Assembly (NCBI GenBank): GCA_036307305.1
Contig: JAXJXV010000013.1
Coordinates: 1 to 40,446, forward strand
Length of the DNA stretch: 40,446 bases
Direction: 5' to 3'
Source: SIG607 sp036307305
GTDB taxonomy: Bacteria > Bacillota > Clostridia > Oscillospirales > Acutalibacteraceae
Below are positions 23,150 to 32,337 of the stretch, in pieces. The position numbers were made by a program, and so were the translations under genes. Under the pieces are notes generated by a model. That model did not search any database. It was not told the DNA's origin and saw only the letters and a list, made by a program, of their open reading frames with translations. Numbering within the stretch: the first letter of the stretch is position 1; every line of letters starts with the position of its first letter.

Positions 23150-23917
23150 CTATCCTCTTTTGTTTATATTAGATTTTCTGTATTCTGACGGGGTAGAATT
23201 AGTCCATTTTCTAAATTCTCTGTCAAAGGAGCGAAAGGATAAAAAACCGCATTTTTCACTTATTTCGCAGATACTGTCTGATGTTGAACTTAGTAGATAC
23301 TGAGCTTCTGCAATACGAAGATAGTTTACGTATTCTTTAAACGAAATTCCCATTTTGCTTTTGAACTTTTTGGAAATATAGGAATAATCGTAGCCTATAT
23401 GATTTACCGCATCTTTTAAATTACATTCGTTACGGAAATTTTTATTAACGTATAGAAGCAGTTGCTCAAAATAATTATCCTTGAACTCTGATGATTTGTG
23501 GTAATACTGCCTGTTAATAGCAAACTCTCCACATAAATAATATGCAAAAGCTTTTTTATGAAAATCATTTTCCAAAATTATGCTCTCTGGGGTAGCAGAG
23601 AGGAATTTATTGTCAAGGGGAAGCTTATCCTTTACGCTATTATAAAAGGTTGCCACAATGCTTGGGGAGAAAATACTTAATATATATGATTGGTCTTGGG
23701 TTTTGGAGGTGTAGGAATGTGCCTGATAAGGAAATATCAGTACCGAATCACCCTCACGGAGTATATAGGTTTTTTGGTCAATAACAACTTGGTTCTCACC
23801 ACTCAGCACTTTAAAAAATTCAAAAGAACGGTGTATGTGTATTTTAGCATTTAAATTCTTTCCTGTATGATGACTGAACTCATTTTCGTCAAAGGAATGA
23901 AATGCTTCAAATTTCAT
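23150..23917 (-). CDS. AraC-family transcriptional regulator
   Basis: 255 residues. The N-terminal cupin-like sensor (residues 1-130) has IHIHRSFEFFKVLSGENQ and REGDSVLIFPYQAHSY. The C-terminal double helix-turn-helix (about 150-250) has DAVNHIGYDYSYISKKFKSK and the family hallmark ISEKCGFLSFRSFDREFRKW (adjacent text omitted). It is divergent from the ThuA-Gfo/Idh pair, which it probably activates in response to a sugar-derived ligand. Its own promoter and that of the pair share the 164-nt gap. Confidence 0.92.
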   Translation of the reverse strand: MKFEAFHSFDENEFSHHTGKNLNAKIHIHRSFEFFKVLSGENQVVIDQKTYILREGDSVLIFPYQAHSYTSKTQDQSYILSIFSPSIVATFYNSVKDKLPLDNKFLSATPESIILENDFHKKAFAYYLCGEFAINRQYYHKSSEFKDNYFEQLLLYVNKNFRNECNLKDAVNHIGYDYSYISKKFKSKMGISFKEYVNYLRIAEAQYLLSSTSDSICEISEKCGFLSFRSFDREFRKWTNSTPSEYRKSNINKRG

Positions 23918-23948
23918 AGTTAACTCCTTGAAGACTATTTTTGTCCTA

Positions 23949-23978
23949 ATTTTAATACTAAAATAGGCGATTTGTCAA
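23949..23978 (-). promoter_or_regulatory. Promoter of the AraC regulator gene
   Basis: Minus strand TTGACA (23973-23978), 18 bp, TAAAAT (23949-23954). Confidence 0.6.
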
Positions 23979-24052
23979 TTATAAAATATGTTTAGCACTA
24001 ATTATGTCTTGTTTAATACAACAAATGGTCTTTATTTGTAAGCAATAATGTG

Positions 24053-24058
24053 TATAAT
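24053..24058 (+). promoter_or_regulatory. -10 element of the thuA-like operon
   Basis: TATAAT with no good -35 at the correct distance (nearest TTTATT). A poor -35 is what one expects of an activator-dependent promoter, here probably the divergent AraC protein. Confidence 0.4.
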
Positions 24059-24081
24059 TGTAAAAAAAGGAGGTTTCAAAT

Positions 24082-24798
24082 ATGAAAAAAGCACTGATTT
24101 TTTGGGGCGGTTGGGACGGTCACGAACCACAGCTTGTTTCCCGCCGTTTTGGAAAAATGCTTGAGAGAAACGGTTTTGAGGTGGAAATTCGCGAAGGTCT
24201 TGATTGTATTAAAGATAAAGAAAAACTTTTAGAATACGACCTGCTTGTATCCTGTGTGACTATGAGCGAAATTCCGGACGCTGAGCCTATATCTTATGCG
24301 GTAAGCCACGGCGTAGGTCTTGCTGGCTGTCACGGAGGAATGTGTGACTCTTTCAGACAATGCTGTCTGTGGCAATTTATAACGGGCGGACAGTGGGTAA
24401 GTCATCCCGGCGGTAACGGCATTGACTATATGGTTAACGTACGCAAAGGCTCCAGTCCCATTGTGGAGGGGATTGATGATTTTCCCGTCTGCTCGGAGCA
24501 TTATTATATGCATATTGACCCGGCAATAGAGGTACTTGCTACCACGCGTTTCCCATTAGTAAATTCTTATCACGCTGCAAATAAGCCTGTGGATATGCCT
24601 GTAGCATGGACAAAGTATTGGGGGCATGGCAGGGTATTTTATTGTTCTTTAGGTCACCACGATGACGTATTTGATAAATCTCCGTCGGCGGCTGTTTTAA
24701 TGGAAAGGGGAATGCTTTGGGCTGCAGAGGGCAGGGAATACGCCAAGAAGAATAACCTTGACCCAAAGTGTTTTACCGACAATCTTAAAAACTTTTAG
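24082..24798 (+). CDS. ThuA-domain protein
   Basis: 238 residues, a glutamine-amidotransferase-like fold. Seen are KKALIFWGGWDGHEP, the elbow-type GLAGCHGGMCDSF, the YYMHIDP segment and a late GRVFYCSLGHH. ThuA proteins act with Gfo/Idh/MocA dehydrogenases in disaccharide or modified-sugar breakdown (trehalose utilisation is the founding case); their exact reaction is poorly defined. AGGAGG lies 9 nt before the ATG and the dehydrogenase follows after 11 nt. Confidence 0.87.
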   Translation: MKKALIFWGGWDGHEPQLVSRRFGKMLERNGFEVEIREGLDCIKDKEKLLEYDLLVSCVTMSEIPDAEPISYAVSHGVGLAGCHGGMCDSFRQCCLWQFITGGQWVSHPGGNGIDYMVNVRKGSSPIVEGIDDFPVCSEHYYMHIDPAIEVLATTRFPLVNSYHAANKPVDMPVAWTKYWGHGRVFYCSLGHHDDVFDKSPSAAVLMERGMLWAAEGREYAKKNNLDPKCFTDNLKNF

Positions 24799-24809
24799 GA
24801 GGATAGTTT

Positions 24810-25913
24810 ATGTTAAAGGTAGGAATGGTTGGAGTTGGCAACATAAGCGGTATTTATCTTAAAAACTTTAAAGAGGTTTTTAAAAACGTAGAGCTTGTTG
24901 CAGTTTGCGACCTTATAAAAGAACGCGCAGAAAAAGCGCAGAAAGAATATAATATCCCTAAAATTTACGATACTATGGAACAGCTTTTTGCGGATGATGA
25001 CATTGATATGGTTTTAAATCTTACACGTCCGTATCAGCATTTCGAAGTGTCTAAGGCTGCATTACTTGCGGGTAAACACGTATACAGTGAAAAACCGCTG
25101 GGCGCTGATTTTGAAGAGGGTACACAGCTTGTAAAACTCGCACAGGAAAAGGGGCTTTGGATAGGCGGCGCCCCCGACACGTTTTTGGGCGCGGGTATTC
25201 AGACCTGTCGTAAGTTTATTGATGACGGCAAACTCGGAGAGGTAATAGGCGGCCGCTGTGTAATGGCGCATCACGGTGTTGAAAGTTGGCATCCTGACCC
25301 CGACTTCTTCTATCAATTTGGTGGTGGCCCGTTGCTTGATATGGGTCCTTATTACATAACCGCGCTTATAAATCTTCTGGGTGAGGTTAAAAGCGTTTTC
25401 GGTGTCGCGCAAACTACATTTAAAGAAAGACTTATAACCTCTGAGGCACGCAGGGGTGAAACAATTAAGGTAAACGTTCCCACACATTACGAAACGCTGT
25501 TGACTTTTACAAACGGCGCTACCGTTTCCTTCCTTACAAGCTTTGACCTTTATGGCTTTGACCATCCTGCAATTCAGCTTTACGGTACGAAGGGGCATCT
25601 TATAGTTCCTGACCCTAACTGCTTTGCTAACCAGTGCGGAATGAGTTTTATAGATGGGGAAAGCGGCGAAAAAACCGATTTGCAGTTTGAATTCGGATAT
25701 AATGAAAATTCCAGATGCCTTGGTCTTGCCGACCTTGCTGCCGCAATAGAACAGGGAAGAACTCCAAGAGCATCATATTTGCAGACATATCACGTGCTTG
25801 AAGTAATGACAGGTATTATGAAAAGCGCTGAGACGGGTAAGGTTTATGAAATGACCACGCATTTTAAGCGTGAAGAACCAATGGACGCTTCTTTACCTGC
25901 CGGTGTATTGTAA
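24810..25913 (+). CDS. Gfo/Idh/MocA-family oxidoreductase
   Basis: 367 residues. The N-terminal Rossmann fold has GVGNISG (8-14) and the family EKPLG (94-98). The C-terminal alpha/beta domain holds FGGGPLLDMGPYYI, where Asp and nearby His/Tyr form the usual catalytic region. The likely role is NAD(P)-dependent oxidation of a sugar or cyclitol; the substrate cannot be set. It forms an operon with the ThuA protein under a divergent AraC regulator. It resembles the 3-keto-sugar class that partners ThuA, but that is inference. Confidence 0.9.
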   Translation: MLKVGMVGVGNISGIYLKNFKEVFKNVELVAVCDLIKERAEKAQKEYNIPKIYDTMEQLFADDDIDMVLNLTRPYQHFEVSKAALLAGKHVYSEKPLGADFEEGTQLVKLAQEKGLWIGGAPDTFLGAGIQTCRKFIDDGKLGEVIGGRCVMAHHGVESWHPDPDFFYQFGGGPLLDMGPYYITALINLLGEVKSVFGVAQTTFKERLITSEARRGETIKVNVPTHYETLLTFTNGATVSFLTSFDLYGFDHPAIQLYGTKGHLIVPDPNCFANQCGMSFIDGESGEKTDLQFEFGYNENSRCLGLADLAAAIEQGRTPRASYLQTYHVLEVMTGIMKSAETGKVYEMTTHFKREEPMDASLPAGVL

Positions 25914-25920
25914 TATGTAA

Positions 25921-25946
25921 ACGGGCGGACATTAATGTCCGCCCGT
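25921..25946. repeat. Perfect 26-bp palindrome after the oxidoreductase gene
   Basis: ACGGGCGGACAT and ATGTCCGCCCGT flank TA. No T run follows, so it is a strong hairpin rather than a standard terminator. A second, imperfect hairpin (GGGGGAT/ATCCTCC) follows at about 25981-26001. No gene is visible from 25914 to 26232. Confidence 0.75.
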
Positions 25947-26089
25947 ACTAATGTTCAGTAAAGTCTTTACGGATATTTTTAGGGGGATTTATTATCCTCC
26001 CACAATACACACGTCCCGTTTATTAATTATATATAATTTATACGTTAAAATTCATTTAATTTTTTATATTTATAAATTAAGTATAATTC

Positions 26090-26118
26090 TTGACAAAGGA
26101 TAGGTTTTGTGGTATTAT
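26090..26118 (+). promoter_or_regulatory. Pyrimidine operon promoter
   Basis: TTGACA (26090-26095), 17 bp, TATTAT (26113-26118). The only strong promoter seen before pyrC, so it probably drives all eight genes. Confidence 0.75.
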
Positions 26119-26130
26119 AATCAAAATAAA

Positions 26131-26217
26131 TCTGATTCGGCTTCTGCCGACAGGTCGATATGAAGCTTTGGCTTTTAAAGTTGTTTCCTTGTCGGTGTGG
26201 CGGGGTTATTTTTTTGT
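26131..26217 (+). promoter_or_regulatory. Structured leader of the pyrimidine operon, possible attenuator
   Basis: Two alternative pairings share one segment. TCGGC/GCCGA (26137-26150) forms a local hairpin, while GCCGACAGG (26146-26154) can pair with CCTTGTCGG (26187-26195). A T-rich run (26207-26215) lies just before the ribosome site AAGGAGG. I see no PyrR-binding consensus, so the mechanism is open. Confidence 0.35.
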
Positions 26218-26232
26218 AAGGAGGTTCTTTTA

Positions 26233-27501
26233 ATGTCAATGCTGTTAAAAAATGCTAATGTATATATTGATGGCGCATTAAAAAAACAAGACCTCATTAT
26301 CTCTGACGGCTATATAGAAGCTGTCGGCGAGTCACTTTTTTCTTTTTCTTCTCATATTATTGATTGTACAGGACTTACTGTTTTTCCTGGTTTCGTTGAT
26401 GTTCACGTTCATCTTCGGGAACCGGGTTTTTTTTATAAGGAAACCATTAAAAGCGGTACTATGGCTTGTGCGGCGGGCGGATATACCTCGGTTTGCAGTA
26501 TGCCGAATTTAAAGCCCTGTCCCGACAGTTTGGAAAATCTTAACCTTCAGCTTGATATAATAGACAGAGATGCGGTTATTAACGTTTATCCTTTTGCTAC
26601 CATTACTAAAGGTCAGGCGGGTGAAGAGCTGTCTGATATGTGCGGTATGAGTAAATTTGCCGTTGGCTTTTCTGACGACGGCAAGGGTGTGCAAAGCGAA
26701 GCTATGATGCTCTCTGCTATGACTACTGCGAAGAAACTTGATAAAATTATTTCAGCGCACTGTGAAGATAATTCGTTGCTGAACGGCGGATATATACACG
26801 ACGGTGAATATGCAAGAATTAACGGTCACAAGGGCATTTGCAGTGAAAGTGAATGGGGACCGATTAAAAGAGATATTGAGCTTGTTAAAAAAACAGGCTG
26901 TAAATACCACGTGTGTCATATTTCAACAAAGGAAAGCGTTGAACTTATAAGACAGGCAAAGGCTCAGGGTGTGGATATTACCTGTGAAACAGGTCCGCAT
27001 TATCTGACTATGAACGATATGATGCTTAAAGATGAGGGCAGATTTAAAATGAATCCGCCTATCAGGAGTGAAGAAGACCGACTTGCTCTCATTGAGGGTA
27101 TAAAGGACGGTACTATAGACGTTATTGCTACTGACCACGCTCCACACTCGGCTGAAGAAAAATCCAAAGGACTTGAAAAAAGTCTTATGGGAGTGGTAGG
27201 TATTGAAACGGCTTTTGCGGTTTGCTACACAAAGCTTGTAAAAAGTGGTGTAATAACTTTAGAAAAGCTTGTTGAACTGCTAAACGTCAATGCGGTAAAG
27301 CGTTTTAATATCGGCAGTGAAATAAGGGTTGGACAAAAGGCGGATATAACCGTATTCAACCTTAATGAAAAATATACCGTAAAGCCTGAAAACTTTCTTT
27401 CAAAAGGAAAAGCTACTCCTTTTGAAAACGAAGAACTGTACGGTAAATGTAAGCTGACCTTTTGCGGCGGTAAAATAGTTTATAAAGATTTAAATATATA
27501 A
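26233..27501 (+). CDS. pyrC: Dihydroorotase
   Basis: Third step of UMP synthesis: cyclises carbamoyl aspartate to dihydroorotate. 422 residues from ATG 26233, with AAGGAGG at 26218-26224; the frame runs upstream to 26197 but that part is leader. The metal site shows DVHVHLREPG (residues 56-65), HCEDNSL, HVCHIS and ATDHAPHS, the class I dihydroorotase pattern. First gene of the operon; carB follows after 15 nt. Confidence 0.96.
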   Translation: MSMLLKNANVYIDGALKKQDLIISDGYIEAVGESLFSFSSHIIDCTGLTVFPGFVDVHVHLREPGFFYKETIKSGTMACAAGGYTSVCSMPNLKPCPDSLENLNLQLDIIDRDAVINVYPFATITKGQAGEELSDMCGMSKFAVGFSDDGKGVQSEAMMLSAMTTAKKLDKIISAHCEDNSLLNGGYIHDGEYARINGHKGICSESEWGPIKRDIELVKKTGCKYHVCHISTKESVELIRQAKAQGVDITCETGPHYLTMNDMMLKDEGRFKMNPPIRSEEDRLALIEGIKDGTIDVIATDHAPHSAEEKSKGLEKSLMGVVGIETAFAVCYTKLVKSGVITLEKLVELLNVNAVKRFNIGSEIRVGQKADITVFNLNEKYTVKPENFLSKGKATPFENEELYGKCKLTFCGGKIVYKDLNI

Positions 27502-27516
27502 CGGAGGAAAATGAAA

Positions 27517-30500
27517 ATGGCTAAAAGAACGGATATTAAAAAGGTACTGATAATTGGTTCAGGTCCTATTGTTATCGGACAGGCTGCAGAATTCGACTAT
27601 GCAGGTACTCAGGCTTGTCTTGCTCTTAAAGAGGAGGGGTATGAGGTTATTCTTTGTAACTCTAACCCTGCAACTATTATGACCGATACCACTATTGCAG
27701 ACAAGGTTTATATGGAGCCTTTAACTCTTGAATACGTAGCAAAAATTCTCCGTTATGAGCGTCCCGATGCTATTGTTCCGGGCATTGGCGGACAGACAGG
27801 TCTTAATATTGCAATGCAGCTTGAGAAGAAAGGTATCCTTAAGGAATGCGGCGTTGAGCTTTTAGGTACTTCTTCTGAAAGTATTGAAAGAGCAGAGGAC
27901 AGAGAACTCTTTAAGGAGCTTTGCCAGTCCATAGGAGAGCCTACTATTCCTTCAGAAATTACTTACAGTCTTGATGAAGCAAAAATTGCTGCAGAGAAAA
28001 TAGGATATCCCGTTGTACTTCGTCCTGCTTTTACACTTGGCGGTACAGGCGGCGGTTTCGCCTATAATGAAGCAGAGCTTATTGAAATCGGTCTTAACGC
28101 ATTCAAGCTTTCTCCCGTTCATCAGGTGCTTATCGAAAAGAGCGTTAAGGGTTATAAGGAAATTGAATTTGAGGTTATGCGCGACTCCAACGACCACGCT
28201 ATAACCATTTGCGGTATGGAAAACATTGACCCTGTGGGCGTTCATACTGGTGACTCTCTGGTTGTTGCTCCTATAATGACGCTTAACGACCACGACCTTA
28301 AGATGCTTAACGATTCAGCTATTAAGCTTATAAAAGAACTTAAGATTGAGGGCGGCTGTAACGTTCAGTTTGCTCTTAATCCTAACAGCAGTGAGTATTA
28401 TTTAATTGAGGTAAACCCAAGAGTTTCCCGTTCTTCTGCTCTTGCCTCTAAAGCTTCGGGTTATCCTATTGCAAGAGTAACAGCAAAAATTGCTCTGGGT
28501 ATGGCTCTTGAGGATATTACTATTGCAAATACCACAGCCGCTTTCGAGCCTAGGCTTGACTATGTAATCGCAAAGCTTCCTCGTTTCCCGTTTGATAAAT
28601 TCACAAATGCATCTAACCAACTCGGTACTCAGATGAAGGCTACAGGCGAGGTAATGGGTATAGGAAGCAACCTTGAAGAATGTCTTCTTAAGGGTATACG
28701 TTCTCTTGAAATCGGTGTTAATCATCTTTATCATCACAAGTTCGATGATATGACCGATGCTCAGCTTAAGGAATATATCACTGAGTTCAGAGACGATAAC
28801 ATTTTTGCTATTGCAGAGCTTCTTTACAGAGGCGCTACTGTAGAGGAAATACACGAAATAACGAAAATTACGGCATTCTTCCTTGAAGCAATTAAAAATA
28901 TAATTGATATGGAAGAAAATCTCAAAGCTCATCCATTTGACCTTGAGGTATTAAAGGAAGCTAAGAAAATGGGCTTCTCCGATAAATACACTGCAAGAAT
29001 GTGGAAATGCGACGAGCTGGACGTATTCGCTTTCAGAAAAGAACATAACCTTTTCCCTGTATTCAGAATGGTTGATACCTGTCATACAGGCGCATATATT
29101 CCTTATTTCTATTCTTCCTATACAGGCGAGAACGCTTCCGTTCTCACAAATAAAAAGAAAATAGTAGTGCTTGGCGCAGGTCCTATTCGTATAGGTCAGG
29201 GTGTTGAATTCGATTATTCAACTGTACACGCCGTTACTACCATCAAAAATTCGGGTTACGAAGCTATTATTATCAATAACAATCCCGAAACCGTTTCGAC
29301 CGACTATACTACGGCTGACAAGCTGTATTTCGAACCTTTAACTCCCGAAGACGTAATGAATATTATTGAGTTTGAAAAACCTGAGGGTGTTATTGCTTCT
29401 CTCGGCGGTCAGACCGCTATTAATCTTGCTGAGCCTCTTATGAAGAGGGGAGTAAAGATTATCGGTACAGACTGCGAGGCTATTGAACGCGCAGAAAACC
29501 GCGACAGCTTCGAAAAACTTCTTACTGAGCTTAATATTCCTCAGCCGAAGGGTAAGGCTGTTACAAGCATACAGGCAGGACTTGACGCCGCTTCCAGTAT
29601 CGGTTATCCCGTACTCGTTCGCCCAAGCTTCGTTCTTGGCGGCAGAGCTATGCAGATAGTTGCTAATGAGGAACAGCTTAAGCATTACCTTAAAACTGCC
29701 GTTGAAATCGACGAGGACAAGCCTGTGCTTGTAGATAAATACATTCAGGGCAAAGAGGTTGAGGTTGACGCAATCTGTGACGGAAGAAACGTATTTGTAC
29801 CTGGTATTATGGAGCTTGTTGAAAGAACGGGTATTCACTCAGGCGACTCTATAAGCGTATATCCCACCTTCAGTATTTCTGATAAGGTAAAGGGTACTAT
29901 TCTTCAGTATGCTAAAAAGCTTGGTGTGGGAATCGGTATTGTAGGTCTTTACAACATTCAGTTTATCGTTGACGAGAATGACGACGTATATATCATTGAG
30001 GTTAATCCCCGTTCTTCACGCACCGTTCCTTTCCTTTCTAAATCTACAGGCTACAGCCTTGCGGATATAGCTACTGAGGTTATTTTGGGCAAGAGTCTTA
30101 AGGAACTTGGTATATTTGACCTTTATCCTGATGAGAAGAAGCGTTGGTACGTAAAGGTTCCTGTATTCTCCTTTAATAAGCTCAGAGGACTTGACGCTTA
30201 TCTGTCCCCTGAAATGAAGTCTACAGGTGAGGCAATCGGCTATGACGATAAGCTTAACCGCGCTCTGTTTAAGGCTTTACAGGCAAGTGGTATGAAGCTT
30301 CAGAATTATGGTACGGTATTTGCTACTATTGCCGATAAGGACAAGGAGGAAGCGCTTCCTCTTATCCGCCGTTTCTATGAGCTTGGCTTTAATATTGAGG
30401 CAACACAGGGTACCGCAGAATTTTTAAAGGAACACGGTATCAGAACTCATATTCTTGCTAAGATTCACGAAAACAGCGAGGAAATACCAAACGCTATCCG

Positions 30501-30690
30501 TCAGGGACATATCGCTTATGTTATAAATACTAAGGATATTGCTTCTCAGGGACAAACCAGTGACGGTGTTGAAATCAGAAAATTAGCTACAGAAAATAAC
30601 GTAACCATTTTTACTGCACTTGATACCGTAAAGGTACTTCTCGACGTACTTGAAGAAACAACGCTAACTATATCAACAATAGATGCATAA
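27517..30690 (+). CDS. carB: Carbamoyl-phosphate synthase large subunit
   Basis: Makes carbamoyl phosphate from bicarbonate, ammonia (from CarA) and two ATP. 1057 residues from ATG 27517, which gives the family start MAKRTDIKK and a 9-nt gap from GGAGG; the ATG at 27511 is only 3 nt from that site. Both ATP-grasp halves are present, each opening with a glycine-rich motif (LIIGSGPIVIGQAAEFDYAG; VLGAGPIRIGQGVEFDYS). The C-terminal MGS-like regulatory domain is complete. The glutaminase partner carA is not in this operon and must be elsewhere. Confidence 0.97.
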   Translation: MAKRTDIKKVLIIGSGPIVIGQAAEFDYAGTQACLALKEEGYEVILCNSNPATIMTDTTIADKVYMEPLTLEYVAKILRYERPDAIVPGIGGQTGLNIAMQLEKKGILKECGVELLGTSSESIERAEDRELFKELCQSIGEPTIPSEITYSLDEAKIAAEKIGYPVVLRPAFTLGGTGGGFAYNEAELIEIGLNAFKLSPVHQVLIEKSVKGYKEIEFEVMRDSNDHAITICGMENIDPVGVHTGDSLVVAPIMTLNDHDLKMLNDSAIKLIKELKIEGGCNVQFALNPNSSEYYLIEVNPRVSRSSALASKASGYPIARVTAKIALGMALEDITIANTTAAFEPRLDYVIAKLPRFPFDKFTNASNQLGTQMKATGEVMGIGSNLEECLLKGIRSLEIGVNHLYHHKFDDMTDAQLKEYITEFRDDNIFAIAELLYRGATVEEIHEITKITAFFLEAIKNIIDMEENLKAHPFDLEVLKEAKKMGFSDKYTARMWKCDELDVFAFRKEHNLFPVFRMVDTCHTGAYIPYFYSSYTGENASVLTNKKKIVVLGAGPIRIGQGVEFDYSTVHAVTTIKNSGYEAIIINNNPETVSTDYTTADKLYFEPLTPEDVMNIIEFEKPEGVIASLGGQTAINLAEPLMKRGVKIIGTDCEAIERAENRDSFEKLLTELNIPQPKGKAVTSIQAGLDAASSIGYPVLVRPSFVLGGRAMQIVANEEQLKHYLKTAVEIDEDKPVLVDKYIQGKEVEVDAICDGRNVFVPGIMELVERTGIHSGDSISVYPTFSISDKVKGTILQYAKKLGVGIGIVGLYNIQFIVDENDDVYIIEVNPRSSRTVPFLSKSTGYSLADIATEVILGKSLKELGIFDLYPDEKKRWYVKVPVFSFNKLRGLDAYLSPEMKSTGEAIGYDDKLNRALFKALQASGMKLQNYGTVFATIADKDKEEALPLIRRFYELGFNIEATQGTAEFLKEHGIRTHILAKIHENSEEIPNAIRQGHIAYVINTKDIASQGQTSDGVEIRKLATENNVTIFTALDTVKVLLDVLEETTLTISTIDA

Positions 30691-30700
30691 AGGTGAAAAA

Positions 30701-31432
30701 GTGAAACAACAGATTGTTAAAATTCTTAGCAACGAATGTATTGCTAAAGATGTTATGAAAATGGTTTTGTCAGGGGACACAAGTTCTCTGACTAAACCGG
30801 GACAGTTTATAAATATTAAGCTTGAGGGTAAATATCTTCGCCGTCCGATTTCGGTTTGTGATTATAATGAAGACACAATCACCATTATTTACAAAATCGT
30901 TGGCGACGGTACAGAGCAGTTGAGTAATATGAAAGCAGGGGAGAGTCTTGATATTTTAAATGGACTCGGTAACGGCTTTGATACTTCGCTTTCAGGTGAT
31001 AAGCCCGTGCTTATCGGCGGTGGCGTTGGCGTTCCGCCTATGTACAGCGTTTGCAGAGAACTTGCTGAAAAAGGTATTAAAGCTCAGGTGATACTTGGGT
31101 TTAACTCAAAAGTCGACGTTTTTTATAAAGAAGAGTTTGAGGCGCTTGGCGCAGACGTTTACGTAACTACTGCAGACGGAAGCTTCGGTACGAAAGGTTT
31201 TGTCACCGATGTGCTTAAGGAATTGGATTATTCTTATTTCTTCACCTGCGGACCCATGCCAATGTTCAAAGCAATAGAACAGGTTGCTAAAACAAGCGGT
31301 CAGTACAGCTTTGAAGAGAGAATGGGCTGTGGATTCGGCGCTTGTATGGGTTGCTCCTGTAAGACTAAATACGGCAATAAGCGTATTTGCAAGGACGGTC
31401 CCGTACTTATCAGGGAGGAGATAATATGGTAA
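30701..31432 (+). CDS. pyrK: Dihydroorotate dehydrogenase, electron-transfer subunit
   Basis: Iron-sulphur flavoprotein that passes electrons from PyrD to NAD+. A GTG start at 30701 with AAAGGTG before it gives 243 residues; the frame opens at 30683 inside the end of carB. FAD-binding RRPISVCDY and nucleotide-binding GGGVGVPPMYSVCREL are seen. The [2Fe-2S] cluster site is GCGFGACMGCSCKTKYGN followed by RICKDGPV. It overlaps pyrD by 7 nt, fitting the obligate PyrK-PyrD complex of class IB enzymes. Confidence 0.94.
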   Translation: MKQQIVKILSNECIAKDVMKMVLSGDTSSLTKPGQFINIKLEGKYLRRPISVCDYNEDTITIIYKIVGDGTEQLSNMKAGESLDILNGLGNGFDTSLSGDKPVLIGGGVGVPPMYSVCRELAEKGIKAQVILGFNSKVDVFYKEEFEALGADVYVTTADGSFGTKGFVTDVLKELDYSYFFTCGPMPMFKAIEQVAKTSGQYSFEERMGCGFGACMGCSCKTKYGNKRICKDGPVLIREEIIW

Positions 31433-32337
31433 ACACTAAGGTTGAGCTTTGCGGTATTACTCTTGATAACCCCGTTATTCCCGCTTCGGGAACCTTCGGC
31501 TTCGGTTATGAATTCGCTGAGCTTTATGATATCAACTGTCTTGGTACTTTTTCTTTTAAGGGTACTACTAAGGATGCCCGTTTCGGTAATCCTACTCCGA
31601 GAATTGCAGAATGTCAGGCAGGTATGATAAATGCCGTCGGTCTTCAGAATCCAGGTGTTGAAGCTGTTATAAATAGCGAACTTCCAAAGCTGAAAGCCTG
31701 TTTCAATAAGCCTGTTATGGCTAACGTCAGCGGTTTTTCTGTTGAGGATTATGCCTATACCTGTAAGCAACTGGACGGCTGTGACCAAATAGGTTGGTTT
31801 GAGGTTAACGTTTCATGTCCTAACGTTCACGGCGGTGGTATGAGCTTTGGTACTTCTCCCGAAGCCGCCGCACAGGTAACAAGGGAGGTTAAAAAGGTTA
31901 CCACAAAGCCTGTTATTATAAAACTGTCGCCTAATGTTACCGATATAGTATCTATTGCTAAGGCCTGTGAGGAGGCAGGTGCAGACGGTATCAGTATGAT
32001 TAATACTATGCTTGGTATGAGAATTGACCTTAAAACCAAAAAGCCTGTAATTGCAAATAAAATGGGCGGTTTTTCAGGTCCCGCTATCAAGCCCGTTGCA
32101 CTCAGAATGGTTTATCAGGTTTACGAGGCTGTTAATATTCCCATTATTGGAATGGGCGGAATTTCCTCTGCTGAGGACGTTATTGAAATGATACTTGCAG
32201 GTGCGACTGCCGTACAGGTGGGCGCCGCAAACCTTATCGACCCGTTTGCTTGTAGAGATATTATAAATAATCTACCTGCAGTTATGGAAAAATATAAAAT
32301 CAATGATTTAAAAGATATTATCGGAGGTGCTCATTAA
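31426..32337 (+). CDS. pyrD: Dihydroorotate dehydrogenase, class IB catalytic subunit
   Basis: 303 residues from ATG 31426, preceded by GGGAGGAG; the earlier in-frame ATG at 31387 lies inside pyrK. The FMN enzyme oxidises dihydroorotate to orotate. The catalytic Cys is in NVSCPNVHGGGMSFG; class IA and IB enzymes use Cys where class II uses Ser. The phosphate-binding GMGGISSAED is present. Its pairing with pyrK confirms the NAD-linked class IB type. The stop overlaps the pyrF start (TAATG). Confidence 0.96.
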   Translation: MVNTKVELCGITLDNPVIPASGTFGFGYEFAELYDINCLGTFSFKGTTKDARFGNPTPRIAECQAGMINAVGLQNPGVEAVINSELPKLKACFNKPVMANVSGFSVEDYAYTCKQLDGCDQIGWFEVNVSCPNVHGGGMSFGTSPEAAAQVTREVKKVTTKPVIIKLSPNVTDIVSIAKACEEAGADGISMINTMLGMRIDLKTKKPVIANKMGGFSGPAIKPVALRMVYQVYEAVNIPIIGMGGISSAEDVIEMILAGATAVQVGAANLIDPFACRDIINNLPAVMEKYKINDLKDIIGGAH

